Origin: DATAJX01 sp036261915
Lineage (GTDB): Bacteria > Pseudomonadota > Alphaproteobacteria > UBA2136 > UBA6156
Reading direction: 5' to 3'
Length of the DNA stretch: 64,000 bases
NCBI GenBank assembly: GCA_036261915.1
Contig: DATAJX010000004.1
Span: 1 to 64,000 of the forward strand
The translations under genes were made by a program, and so were the position numbers. How positions within the stretch are numbered: position 1 is the first letter of the stretch; each line of letters starts with the position of its first letter. Shown here one piece after another: positions 1-7,075 of the stretch. The notes below the pieces were generated by a model. The model worked only from the letters and a program-made list of their open reading frames with translations. It had not been told where the DNA came from and did no database searches.

Positions 1-378
1 GCCCAACGTGGGGTAAGCCGACATGAGCTGCCGCATGGCCTCCACCGAAATCTGAATCAGCTCGGCTTCGGTTTCGGTTTGCGCCCCTACTGGCGATGGG
101 TGGCTATAAAACAGCAAGTCGCCCAGTAGCGAATCCTTGGGGCCGAACAGGCAGGTAATGGCTTCTTCGCCGTTCTCGTTAATGCGGTAGACTTTCACCC
201 AGCCCTTCAACACCACATACATGGCCGATAATTTGTCGCCTGGCAGAATCAGGTGCGTACCGGCGGATTGCTTTTGGATAACGGCCTTTTCGGCAATGTG
301 CTGCACGGCTTTATCGTCCAGCCCATGGAAGAGTTTGCAAGCTTTCAGGCCTGCCTGGATGGCAGAGGCACTCGACAT
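1..378 (-). CDS. Crp/Fnr-family transcriptional regulator, partial (C-terminus beyond window)
   Basis: Reading the minus strand from the ATG at 378 gives 126 codons that run off the window edge. The protein shows the cyclic-nucleotide-binding jelly-roll of the Crp/Fnr family: a hydrophobic start, the segment GTHLILPGDKLSAMYVVLKG, then VKVYRINENGEEA and LFGPKDSLLGDLLF. The helix-turn-helix lies outside the window. The visible part has only isolated Cys residues, not the N-terminal Cys cluster of oxygen-sensing FNR, so a Dnr/NnrR-like or other ligand is more likely. An FNR-type site (1460-1473) sits about 1 kb away, so this protein is a candidate regulator of the neighbouring stress genes; that link is inference. 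Confidence 0.85.
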   Translation of the reverse strand, partial: MSSASAIQAGLKACKLFHGLDDKAVQHIAEKAVIQKQSAGTHLILPGDKLSAMYVVLKGWVKVYRINENGEEAITCLFGPKDSLLGDLLFYSHPSPVGAQTETEAELIQISVEAMRQLMSAYPTLG

Positions 379-431
379 GCCTAACATTTATACCCGCCAT
401 ATGTTTGTGACAACTTTATTTTTACAATCAC

Positions 432-854
432 TTAACGTGGCAACCTAATGCGGAGGTTGCCAATCGGCTCTTCCAAAACGCCCTTAGCAATCTCTTCGCT
501 GATTTTAGCCCGGACTGCTTTCGGCAGCTTTTGCCTTAGCCTCCCCAGCAGGTGCGGTGGGGCGATGACGTACAGGCTGTCGAATGCGGGGAGTTTCTGC
601 TCCAACAGGCCGCCAATCTCCTTTACGAACTTCAGCATCTCCCGTTCCTGTGGCGACGTTCGTTTTTCGACGGCGTGGCGGTGGGGCATAGCCGACTCAA
701 CCGAGCGCCCCGGCTTATCGGTGCCAAGTTGATGCGATTGCCGCCGGGCAGCGCTGTGAAAAAGGTCTTTGATTTCCAATAGGCCATTATGCGGCGGCAG
801 GTTAAAGAGTCGTGCCCGGTAACTGTCGGCCACCAATACCCAGACTGTCTTCAT
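432..854 (-). CDS. Host-attachment-type protein (baeRF12-like family)
   Basis: This 140-residue protein starts WVLVADSYRARLF soon after Met and has the conserved middle TDKPGRSVESAMPHRHAVEK and the C-terminal YVIAPPHLLGRLR segment. These are typical of the small 'host attachment protein' family, which has a release-factor-1-like fold and was first noted in Agrobacterium attachment studies. The true role is unclear. I start at the ATG at 854, preceded by a GGAG motif, rather than at the upstream ATG at 878 that adds eight residues. It lies between a Crp/Fnr regulator and Hsp20, a grouping that suggests a stress or low-oxygen response. Confidence 0.8.
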   Translation of the reverse strand: MKTVWVLVADSYRARLFNLPPHNGLLEIKDLFHSAARRQSHQLGTDKPGRSVESAMPHRHAVEKRTSPQEREMLKFVKEIGGLLEQKLPAFDSLYVIAPPHLLGRLRQKLPKAVRAKISEEIAKGVLEEPIGNLRIRLPR

Positions 855-907
855 GACATTCTCCACATAAAAGGGCACCCCGCCCGTAACGAGGTGCCCA
901 GAGGTCG

Positions 908-1405
908 TTACTTTTTAACCGTGATTTTCTGCGTCTTGTTCGCCATCTCAACCGGCTTGGGCACGGTGACGGTCAGCACGCCATCCTTACATGCCGCGTT
1001 GATTTTGGCCGGGTCGACGTTGAAAGGTAACTGCATCGCGCGGTAGAACGAGCCGTAGCGGCTTTCGACCAGATGGTAGTCCTTCTTCTTTTCTTCCTTC
1101 TTGGCTTCACGTTTACCCTTGATGGTAAGCAGATTACCCGACAGCGAAACGTCCACATCGTCAGACGTTAGGCCGGGCATCTCGGCGGTTAGTTCCAGCG
1201 CGTCATCGGTTTCGGCCACATTCAGGCGCGGCGCAAAAGCAATCTCGCCATGAGGTTTCCGGCGCTCCGCCAGTGGAATGTCATCCATAAAGTGGCCCAA
1301 AAGTTTGGCCATTTCACGACGCATGTGACCGGACGGGCCAGAAGTAAAGTCATTGCTCCATAGGTCAGTGTTCCATAAAGCGGGTAGTTGATTTGTCATG
1401 GTCAT
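908..1405 (-). CDS. Small heat-shock protein, Hsp20 family
   Basis: ATP-independent holdase chaperone of 165 residues. The alpha-crystallin domain spans roughly residues 55-160 and shows APRLNVAETDDALELTAEMP, the LLTIKGKRE strand and the closing DGVLTVTVPKP segment; the tail KKITVKK-type end is also usual. Two in-frame ATGs (1405 and 1399) follow a strong AAAGGAG; the second has the better spacing, so the protein may lack the first two residues. It is divergent from a PH-domain membrane protein, and the shared 100-bp promoter region holds a perfect FNR-type palindrome, so it may be induced in low oxygen as well as by heat. Confidence 0.93.
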   Translation of the reverse strand: MTMTNQLPALWNTDLWSNDFTSGPSGHMRREMAKLLGHFMDDIPLAERRKPHGEIAFAPRLNVAETDDALELTAEMPGLTSDDVDVSLSGNLLTIKGKREAKKEEKKKDYHLVESRYGSFYRAMQLPFNVDPAKINAACKDGVLTVTVPKPVEMANKTQKITVKK

Positions 1406-1459
1406 TTCTCCTTTAAGTTTTAACCAAGCACATCCTGCACCCCTTTCATTTTGAGCCAC

Positions 1460-1473
1460 TTGATGTGAATCAA
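1460..1473. promoter_or_regulatory. FNR/Dnr-type binding site
   Basis: The sequence TTGATGTGAATCAA matches the FNR/Anr/Dnr consensus TTGAT-N4-ATCAA exactly, and the symmetry extends four more base pairs on each side (1456-1477). It lies in the divergent promoter region between hsp20 (minus, start 1405) and the PH-domain gene (plus, start 1508). The match is seen directly; binding by the Crp/Fnr protein at the window edge is inferred. Confidence 0.7.
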
Positions 1474-1507
1474 GTGGGACTCTTTTCAAACAGGCTACGT
1501 TCACAGC

Positions 1508-2056
1508 ATGAACTTGCCACCACTCGCACGCACCAAACACTTATCCCGGCTGCTGGGACCGGATGAGGTCATTATCTATACGGGCAAGCTGCACCCCTTT
1601 CATGGCATCGGCTGGTGGCTGGGTTTTTTGTTCTTGGCAACTTTGGCCTGGTACTTATGGGCGGCGTGGCAATGGCAACCTTATCTGCTGGTTCCGGCCC
1701 TCATTTGCTTGCTGATTTACCGGCTGCCTTTCCATAATACCGAGATAGCCGTGACCACCCACCGGCTGCTGCTCCGTTACGGACGGTTCCGTGTCCACTC
1801 CGATGAAATCGATGGCTCCCATATCGACCATTATCAGCTCCACCAGACGCCGTTTTCGTCCTTCTTTCATTACGGCACCGTCATCCTCAATCTTCGCGCA
1901 GGCCGAGATATCTACTATCTAAAGCTGGTAGATATTTGGCACCCGCTCACGCTGTTTGAGGCACTGAACACCTTAAACCCCCTATTCCAACCAAAACGAA
2001 AGGAAACCGTCGATGAAAGTCCATCACGCGCCTCATCTCTCCAACCAACTTCATAA
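1508..2056 (+). CDS. Bacterial PH-domain membrane protein (YdbS/bPH2-like)
   Basis: A 182-residue protein with a soluble N-terminus (LGPDEVIIYTGKLHPFH), two transmembrane segments at about residues 32-70, and then the bacterial PH-like fold with the typical strand EIAVTTHRLLLRYGRF and the pattern of polar strands that follows. Family members are inner-membrane proteins of unclear function, often linked to stress. The last 44 nt overlap the next small membrane-protein gene, so the two are probably co-expressed. The promoter region upstream has the FNR-type box. Confidence 0.8.
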   Translation: MNLPPLARTKHLSRLLGPDEVIIYTGKLHPFHGIGWWLGFLFLATLAWYLWAAWQWQPYLLVPALICLLIYRLPFHNTEIAVTTHRLLLRYGRFRVHSDEIDGSHIDHYQLHQTPFSSFFHYGTVILNLRAGRDIYYLKLVDIWHPLTLFEALNTLNPLFQPKRKETVDESPSRASSLQPTS

Positions 2057-2228
2057 ATTGCTGGGGTCAACCGAAACTCTGACCACCGACAAGGCCGGGC
2101 GGCTGCATTTCTTCCATTGGGTGCAGTTCCTGTTCGGGTTTCTGTTGCTCATCGCCTTTATATGGCTGGTTTGGACCAACCTACCGCCCGCCGTCATCGC
2201 TTTTCTTTCAGGTTTTGAATGGAAATAA
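2013..2228 (+). CDS. Small single-pass membrane protein of unknown function
   Basis: A 71-residue protein with one long hydrophobic segment (about residues 35-65, WVQFLFGFLLLIAFIWLVW). It starts within the end of the PH-domain gene in another frame, after a good AAAGGAAA ribosome site, which favours a real gene over a chance ORF. No family recognised. Its position suggests it works with the PH-domain protein in the inner membrane. Confidence 0.6.
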   Translation: MKVHHAPHLSNQLHKLLGSTETLTTDKAGRLHFFHWVQFLFGFLLLIAFIWLVWTNLPPAVIAFLSGFEWK

Positions 2229-2243
2229 GTAAGGAGTACGCAC

Positions 2244-2855
2244 ATGAAGTTGTTTAGTGATCGCGCCCAGGCCGGGCACCTGCTTTCCCAACTGCTGGAA
2301 GACTACGCCGACCGCGACGACGTTGTGGTAATGGGTGTCACGCCCAGCGGCGTCGTCGTCGGCTACGAAATCGCCCAAGCGCTTAACCTCAAGCTAGAGG
2401 ACGCATTCCCTGTAACAATGCACGCCAGTGGCGTTACTAAAATCGAACTCCCCAATGGCGAAGTTGGCTTTTACGCCGACAGCCAGTCCGTCAAGCTGGC
2501 AAACCTAGCTCGCGCCTCAAAAGGGTTTCTGATGTCGGCCGAGAACCTGCGCGACCTCACCGACCACACAGTTATTCTGGTGGATGATTGCATGATAACC
2601 GGCGACACGATGAAAGCCGCCATTGAATCCCTGGAAGCCAACGGGTGCCAGAACATCGTGGTGGCTGTACCCGTAGCAAGTGAAACTGCCGTGGACGCGA
2701 TTTTGCCATTCGTGAATGAAGTGCATAGCCTGTTTGCCGCCAGCACCTTGGAAAAGCCTGACCAGCTATATGAGAACTATCCCGACATCACACCACTTGA
2801 ATGCGGTGTACTGCTCAGTGGTTCCCGCCAGAGCGACGGCCTGCAAAAGATGTAG
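2244..2855 (+). CDS. Phosphoribosyltransferase-domain protein
   Basis: A 203-residue type I phosphoribosyltransferase fold. The PRPP-binding signature is clear as VILVDDCMITGDTM (about residues 110-123), and the early segment VVVMGVTPSGVVVGYEIA supplies the usual first loop. This resembles the 'predicted phosphoribosyltransferase' proteins often found with stress genes, not a known purine or pyrimidine salvage enzyme; substrate unknown. A GGAG ribosome site lies seven bases before the ATG. It is third in a plus-strand run after the two membrane proteins and is followed by a small ORF and a VIT1-type transporter. Confidence 0.85.
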   Translation: MKLFSDRAQAGHLLSQLLEDYADRDDVVVMGVTPSGVVVGYEIAQALNLKLEDAFPVTMHASGVTKIELPNGEVGFYADSQSVKLANLARASKGFLMSAENLRDLTDHTVILVDDCMITGDTMKAAIESLEANGCQNIVVAVPVASETAVDAILPFVNEVHSLFAASTLEKPDQLYENYPDITPLECGVLLSGSRQSDGLQKM

Positions 2856-2857
2856 CT

Positions 2858-3067
2858 ATGGCTGGATTACTCTGGAAGCTGCTCACGTCACCAAACGAGC
2901 AAGCCTCGGCCAAAATAATCATGGAAGCCGTACGGAAAAAGCTCAAAGGAAAGCAGTCAGAAAGCCATCCAGACCACCCGCTTTGGATAAAAAAAGAACC
3001 CGAACAAAATGATACAGACGGCCCTTTTTTCAAGTCGCTGCAAGCCAAGAAGTCCTGGTGGGGGTGA
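2858..3067 (+). CDS. Small hypothetical protein
   Basis: A 69-residue lysine-rich ORF that starts two bases after the phosphoribosyltransferase stop and ends just before the VIT1-type gene. It has no convincing ribosome site of its own, so it would rely on translational coupling. No domain recognised. It may be a spurious filler ORF. Confidence 0.4.
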   Translation: MAGLLWKLLTSPNEQASAKIIMEAVRKKLKGKQSESHPDHPLWIKKEPEQNDTDGPFFKSLQAKKSWWG

Positions 3068-3074
3068 AATAGTA

Positions 3075-3770
3075 ATGCCCACCATACCCCACGTGGAGCA
3101 ACACTTTACCGGCTCGGAATCTGTCCGCGATGTCGTTATCGGCATGGCTGACGGCCTGACCGTGCCCTTTGCGCTGGCGGCAGGTCTCTCGGCAGCCGTA
3201 ACCTCAACACATATCGTGGTGACCGCAGGCATGGCCGAGATTGTAGCGGGGGCGATTGCCATGGGCCTTGGCGGCTACCTGGCAGCCCGCACTGACCTGG
3301 AACATTACACGGCGGAAGTAAAGCGCGAGTTCTATGAGGTGAAGCACCTGCGCGATGTCGAAGTTAAAGAAGTCAGCGACATCTTCCAGAGCTACGGTCT
3401 GGAAGGCCCCACGCTCAAGTCGGTGGTCAACGCCATTATCGCCGATAAAAAGCGCTGGGTGGATTTCATGATGCGCTTTGAACTGGGTCTCGAAAAACCA
3501 AACCCACGCCGTGCCCCCATCAGTGCCGCCACTATCGCTAGCTCCTACCTAGTCGGCGGGGCTATTCCACTTGCGCCTTATGTGATGACAGGCGACATGC
3601 ACACTGCCCTGCTGTGGTCGATACTGTTCACCGGCCTGGCGCTGGCTGTCTTCGGCGCCGTCAAAGGTCGCCTTACCGGCATCAGCATGTGGAAGTCCAG
3701 CTTGCAAACCCTCTGCGTGGGCGGCCTGGCCGCCGGGGCAGCGTTCTACCTGGCTTCCTTATTTGGTTAA
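3075..3770 (+). CDS. VIT1/CCC1-family metal transporter
   Basis: A 231-residue membrane protein of the VIT1/CCC1 family, which moves Fe2+ or Mn2+ out of the cytoplasm. Visible hallmarks are the first-helix segment SVRDVVIGMADGLTVPFALA, the second helix with GAIAMGLGGYLAARTD, the soluble three-helix part rich in Glu (HYTAEVKREFYEVKHLRD), and two or three C-terminal helices. I take the ATG at 3075, preceded by GGGGGTG, not the longer ORF from 3009, because it begins after the upstream stop. It ends a five-gene plus-strand run and is followed by a terminator. Confidence 0.9.
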   Translation: MPTIPHVEQHFTGSESVRDVVIGMADGLTVPFALAAGLSAAVTSTHIVVTAGMAEIVAGAIAMGLGGYLAARTDLEHYTAEVKREFYEVKHLRDVEVKEVSDIFQSYGLEGPTLKSVVNAIIADKKRWVDFMMRFELGLEKPNPRRAPISAATIASSYLVGGAIPLAPYVMTGDMHTALLWSILFTGLALAVFGAVKGRLTGISMWKSSLQTLCVGGLAAGAAFYLASLFG

Positions 3771-3805
3771 GAAATTTTACGCGCGGCAGCTTAAAAATAC
3801 TTATC

Positions 3806-3842
3806 GGCTGGGTGAAATCCCTCCCCAGCCTGTTTGATTTTT
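3806..3842 (+). terminator. Rho-independent terminator after the VIT1-type gene
   Basis: Seven-base stem GGCTGGG/CCCAGCC with an 11-nt loop, followed by a T-rich tail. The rest of the gap to 4093 holds repeat copy A and no gene. Confidence 0.75.
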
Positions 3843-3964
3843 AAAAACCATGAAATCTGTCATTTTTTTGAGTTCCAGCAAATGACGCGACAATTCCGAG
3901 ACTTGTACGCTTAAAAAATTATTGTTCTATTTCAATTATTTAAGTGAAATTTTTTGGCTGGGGA

Positions 3965-4049
3965 GCAGCCGCGAGAATCCAAGTTTACAGAGACGATTCT
4001 GGCATTTTAGCTTACGTAACGTTTGCTTCCTTCTGGCCAGGAGTCAACC
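3965..4049. repeat. Dispersed repeat, copy A (core only)
   Basis: About 85 bp nearly identical to the cores of copies B (6061-6309) and C (15943-16143). The core carries the inverted pair AGAATC...GATTCT and the palindrome TTACGTAA. The outer ~50-bp segments seen in B and C are absent here. It lies in the non-coding gap between the VIT1-type gene and the metal operon. Confidence 0.85.
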
Positions 4050-4093
4050 AGATAAGTGAGGCGGTGGCCCGCCCTCAAGGCGAACCACCGATT

Positions 4094-4483
4094 CTAGCCC
4101 ATGAGCCGCGGCAAGAGAATCGCCACGGTAAACCCAAGCCCCCAAAGGCAAGTAGCGATACCCACCATCACCCACGAAAATGTCCGTAGGCGCTGACAGG
4201 CTTTGGCAAGGCGCTTGTCAGCAGGGCACGGCACATAGCGTTGCCGCCAGACCGAATACCAGCTCACTGCGATCATTACGCCTGATAGGGCGAATACCCA
4301 ATACTTATGGGCAGACAGCCACACCAGCCACGGAGCAGCACTCACCAACCCGATAAGCGCAGCACCCATGCCGAGCGACACAAATACCAGTGGCAACACG
4401 CAGCACACCAGCGTGCCCATGCTGGTAAATAACCCCAGCATAGGCATCACGATATCGCGCCAGTTTAAGTTCTCCTGACGCAT
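4094..4483 (-). CDS. MerT-like small inner-membrane protein
   Basis: A 129-residue protein with about four hydrophobic segments. The first carries a vicinal Cys pair (LVCCVLPLVFVSLGMGAA) like the CC-P of mercuric transporter MerT, and a later Cys lies in a cytoplasmic loop (VPCPADKR). It follows an HMA-domain periplasmic protein with four bases between genes, the same pairing as merT-merP, although here the HMA gene comes first. A GGTGGAG ribosome site supports the ATG at 4483. Mercury is possible, but copper or another soft metal fits equally well because merA and merR are not visible. Confidence 0.65.
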   Translation of the reverse strand: MRQENLNWRDIVMPMLGLFTSMGTLVCCVLPLVFVSLGMGAALIGLVSAAPWLVWLSAHKYWVFALSGVMIAVSWYSVWRQRYVPCPADKRLAKACQRLRTFSWVMVGIATCLWGLGFTVAILLPRLMG

Positions 4484-4487
4484 GGGC

Positions 4488-4895
4488 TTACTCCACCTTG
4501 TAGGTGGTCATATCGTAACCGGCATCCTTCAGCAGCCCCTTAAGACGGGCCTCTTCCAGCTTGCCATCAGCCTTGAGGCCAACGGTCACGGTCTTGGCCG
4601 ACAGGTCTACGTTCACATCAGCTACGCCCGGTTCTTTCATCAAGGTTTTCTTGATGCTTTGGGCACAGTAGTCGCATACCAGCCCGTTCACATTGGCCAC
4701 GATGCGCTTGTCACCTTTAACAGCGGTAGGCTTGGCATCGGCCTTGGGTGTGGCCATTTCGTGGTTATTCATCCAGGTGCCATCGGGCATCTGGTGCATG
4801 CCAGCGTGACCCTCATGGCCTTTACCGTCATGGTTGGCTAAGGCAGGCAGGCTTACGGCTGCCAGCAGGGCGGCGATAAGAAGAGTTTGGTTCAT
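4488..4895 (-). CDS. Periplasmic HMA-domain metal-binding protein (MerP-like)
   Basis: Signal peptide (MNQTLLIAALLAAVSLPALA), a His/Met-rich linker, then a C-terminal heavy-metal-associated domain at about residues 65-135 with the Cys pair GLVCDYCAQSIKK. Such domains pass soft metals to a transporter; the likely partner is the MerT-like protein just downstream. The ATG at 4895 begins directly at the signal peptide; an upstream ATG at 4910 would add five residues. Part of a four-gene minus-strand operon. Confidence 0.8.
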   Translation of the reverse strand: MNQTLLIAALLAAVSLPALANHDGKGHEGHAGMHQMPDGTWMNNHEMATPKADAKPTAVKGDKRIVANVNGLVCDYCAQSIKKTLMKEPGVADVNVDLSAKTVTVGLKADGKLEEARLKGLLKDAGYDMTTYKVE

Positions 4896-4918
4896 TGTCG
4901 TTTCTTTCATTCGTTTGG

Positions 4919-5548
4919 TTAAAAGGTTTTCATCAGGTTGACCATCACGCCGCCACGAGTGCTGACGCCAGCTTCCCAGAGGTAGTCGCCGTAGAACTGG
5001 CGCACCATTGGTGTGGCGCTCCAGGTCTTTCGGGAACCGGGAGTGTGGTCTACCTGAACCATCAGCCAGCTATGCAGTTGGCCAGCCTCAGCGATGTAAG
5101 GGGCAACACCCACCCGTGCCGACTGCCAGAGGTAGTCAGGCCCGTTGGAGGTTTTGTGGAAGTTGGCTCCGGCTTGGGTGAACCAGCGACGGTCTTCCCA
5201 GTCCACCGAAACGCCACCCCAACCGCTTGGGCGGGCTGCATCATTGACGAAGGTAGGGCCAGCGCCTCCTGTGATGTAGACATTGGCCTGACTGTCTGGA
5301 TAGTTCCAGCGCCAGCCTCGCGTGACCTGAGGGCCATGAGAGCTGACGTTCATTTCGCGGTAGTAGGTGCTACCCCAACCCAGCGCCCAATCCTTATTGA
5401 GCGTGTAGTCGGCATGCACCATATCCATCATCGGATCATGTCCGACCATGACGTTGGTGCCGCCTGGGTAGGTGATAGGCCGTGCCCACACCCCCACCGG
5501 CAACGCCGCCATTAAGGCCAACGTTCCTATGAGTTGTTGTTTATTCAT
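4919..5548 (-). CDS. Putative outer-membrane protein of the metal operon
   Basis: A 209-residue exported protein: signal peptide (MNKQQLIGTLALMAALPVGVWA), then a sequence dominated by alternating aromatic strands and a C-terminal Phe (VMVNLMKTF), as in outer-membrane barrels. The mature N-terminus has Met and His (GHDPMMDMVH), in keeping with metal handling. No named family recognised with certainty. It sits between the secreted Met/His-rich protein and the HMA-domain protein. The ATG at 5548 is preferred over a TTG at 5566. Confidence 0.6.
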   Translation of the reverse strand: MNKQQLIGTLALMAALPVGVWARPITYPGGTNVMVGHDPMMDMVHADYTLNKDWALGWGSTYYREMNVSSHGPQVTRGWRWNYPDSQANVYITGGAGPTFVNDAARPSGWGGVSVDWEDRRWFTQAGANFHKTSNGPDYLWQSARVGVAPYIAEAGQLHSWLMVQVDHTPGSRKTWSATPMVRQFYGDYLWEAGVSTRGGVMVNLMKTF

Positions 5549-5617
5549 GTTGGTATTCTCGTTCAATCCATCTCACCGCCCGGCCCATTCCGGGTACGGC
5601 AATAAGTGGAGAACGGC

Positions 5618-5998
5618 TTAAATGAGCCAGCGGGAAAGCGTGGCTAGAAACTCTTGAGTTGAGGTAAATCGGGCTGTGTCTGCTCTAGGTGGCGGTCGGA
5701 CGGTCTGCTGACCAAGGCTCGCAACAGGCTTCACCACTTCAGGCAGAATGGCAAAGGCGATAGGCTCAGGGCTGGCAGGTGCCGCAACGGCTTGAAGGTC
5801 GGCAGGCAAGGCAGGTTGCTTGAAGCAGTCCGACACCATCATGTCGCTGGCCATACCCTCGTGCGAACCGGCAGCCTTCATGGAGGCCATGCAGTCCATG
5901 CTCATGGTGGGTTGGGTTTGGGTGATGCAAGGGAGCGCCTGAGCCAAGGGGGCAAAGCTTGCCGCTAAAAGAATGACCCAGAGCAAAAGACGCTTCAT
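5618..5998 (-). CDS. Small secreted Met/His/Cys-rich protein
   Basis: A 126-residue protein with signal peptide MKRLLLWVILLAASFAPLAQA and a mature region holding clustered Met, His and Cys (SMDCMASMKAAGSHEG, ASDMMVSDC) that suggest soft-metal binding. It is the first gene of the minus-strand metal operon. The start at 5998 gives the cleanest signal peptide; an ATG at 6019 would add seven residues. No named family recognised. Confidence 0.55.
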   Translation of the reverse strand: MKRLLLWVILLAASFAPLAQALPCITQTQPTMSMDCMASMKAAGSHEGMASDMMVSDCFKQPALPADLQAVAAPASPEPIAFAILPEVVKPVASLGQQTVRPPPRADTARFTSTQEFLATLSRWLI

Positions 5999-6060
5999 CA
6001 CTCCACTATAACGTAACATTTGGGCAGCGCGATAGTCCTTCCCTCCCGGTAATTGCCTCT

Positions 6061-6309
6061 CAAATTCATTAAACTGTTCAAAATCATATACTTATTTACA
6101 TGGACGCAGCCGAGAGAATCCAATTTTACAGAGACGATTCTGGCATTTTAGCTTACGTAACGTTTGCTTCCTTCCGAACAACAGTCAACTCAAAAGATAA
6201 TCTAATTCAATTGGTTAATGGGTGCGTAACTTCGCTTCGCTCTCAACAGCTGGCGCCAAAATTCATTAAACTGTTCAAAGTCATGTGCTTAGTTGCATGG
6301 ACGTAGCCG
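6061..6309. repeat. Dispersed repeat, copy B (full unit with terminal direct repeats)
   Basis: The most complete copy. A ~50-bp segment beginning AAATTCATTAAACTGTTCAA occurs at both ends (about 6062 and 6260) and brackets the core shared with copies A and C. The copy fills most of the gap 6020-6333 between the metal operon and the pyrophosphatase gene; I see no gene there. Confidence 0.85.
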
Positions 6310-6333
6310 GGTCAAGATTGCCACTGTACTGTC

Positions 6334-6693
6334 TCATTCGGGAGACTTTATGATTTCCGACTGGAAGAACTTTTCCTGGAACTCGACAAGCGCTCTGATC
6401 TCGCCTTCGCTGAAGTCTTTTCCTTTGGGCGCAATGATCAGCTTGTCGTCGCTCTCTTCGGTTCGGCGCAGGACGGCGATGCAGATGCCTTTAAAAGTTT
6501 TTAGAGGCTCGGTTATTCCCAACAGGTAGGCATCGAGTTCTTCGCCATCCGATGAGAGCGTATGGGGGATGTACCCATAATTGACCTGGTAAATGATATG
6601 GGCATGTTTAGGGTGCACCGATCCCAATGGGCGCTCCACAATCATCTCGACCTCTTTGCCGATGTAGTCGGTAGACTCGGTGAAATTGCTCAT
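6334..6693 (-). CDS. Short inorganic pyrophosphatase-family protein
   Basis: A 119-residue protein of the soluble family I pyrophosphatase fold, of the short subtype. Signature segments are EVEMIVERPLGSVHPKH, VNYGYIPHT and DGEELDAYLLG, the last holding acidic residues that would bind Mg. It is about two-thirds the length of the classical enzyme, so catalysis on pyrophosphate is likely but not certain. An AGAGGAA ribosome site precedes the ATG. It is divergent from the AsnRS/AspRS operon; since aminoacylation releases pyrophosphate the pairing is suggestive, but may be chance. Confidence 0.8.
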   Translation of the reverse strand: MSNFTESTDYIGKEVEMIVERPLGSVHPKHAHIIYQVNYGYIPHTLSSDGEELDAYLLGITEPLKTFKGICIAVLRRTEESDDKLIIAPKGKDFSEGEIRALVEFQEKFFQSEIIKSPE

Positions 6694-6978
6694 AAGGATT
6701 CCTCTCTGGCTTGTCCGGACATTTGCTCCTTATGGGGCCATAGTCAATTAATAATATTAAAAACAATAACTTAATTGAATTATAATCCTACCTTTTCATT
6801 AGCCGTCTGGTCTTTTTCCCTAAGTGTTCATGTTAAACTGCCGCCAGTAAAATTGTTTAAATAAGTTCATGTTTTGGCTTGTAAAAAGGCCTGAAAAACC
6901 TATTTAAGCAGGGCATACTTGTGTCATTCGCCCTTACGGCGGCTATGGGCTGTCTAAAGGGCCACTCCTTTTGGCTGC

Positions 6979-7041
6979 CTGTGCTCGGCACAGTGCATGA
7001 TATCCGGCTTGCCGGAAATCTTTCACCGAGGCGCTAGCCTC
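6979..7041 (+). promoter_or_regulatory. Structured leader with three hairpins upstream of the synthetase operon
   Basis: Three close perfect hairpins precede the AsnRS start: CTGTGC/GCACAG (6979-6993), TCCGGC/GCCGGA (7003-7016) and GAGGC/GCCTC (7028-7041). The ribosome site GAAGGAGAG follows at about 7062. The gap 6694-7075 also has an AT-rich stretch with a TATAAT at about 6780 that could serve as a -10 element. No T-run or T-box signature is evident. No gene seen in the gap. Confidence 0.4.
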
Positions 7042-7075
7042 AATTCCTCCACACACTTGCAGAAGGAGAGGGCCT

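Noticed and set aside
3944..6306. Small ORFs across repeat copies A and B that share a reading frame (RDDSGILAYVTFASF).
   Set aside because: The similarity is that of the DNA repeat itself. Copy C stops early and copy D breaks the frame, so coding constraint is not supported.
6694..7075. T-box riboswitch before the synthetases.
   Set aside because: I see no T-box sequence or antiterminator and no terminator in the leader; only short hairpins.
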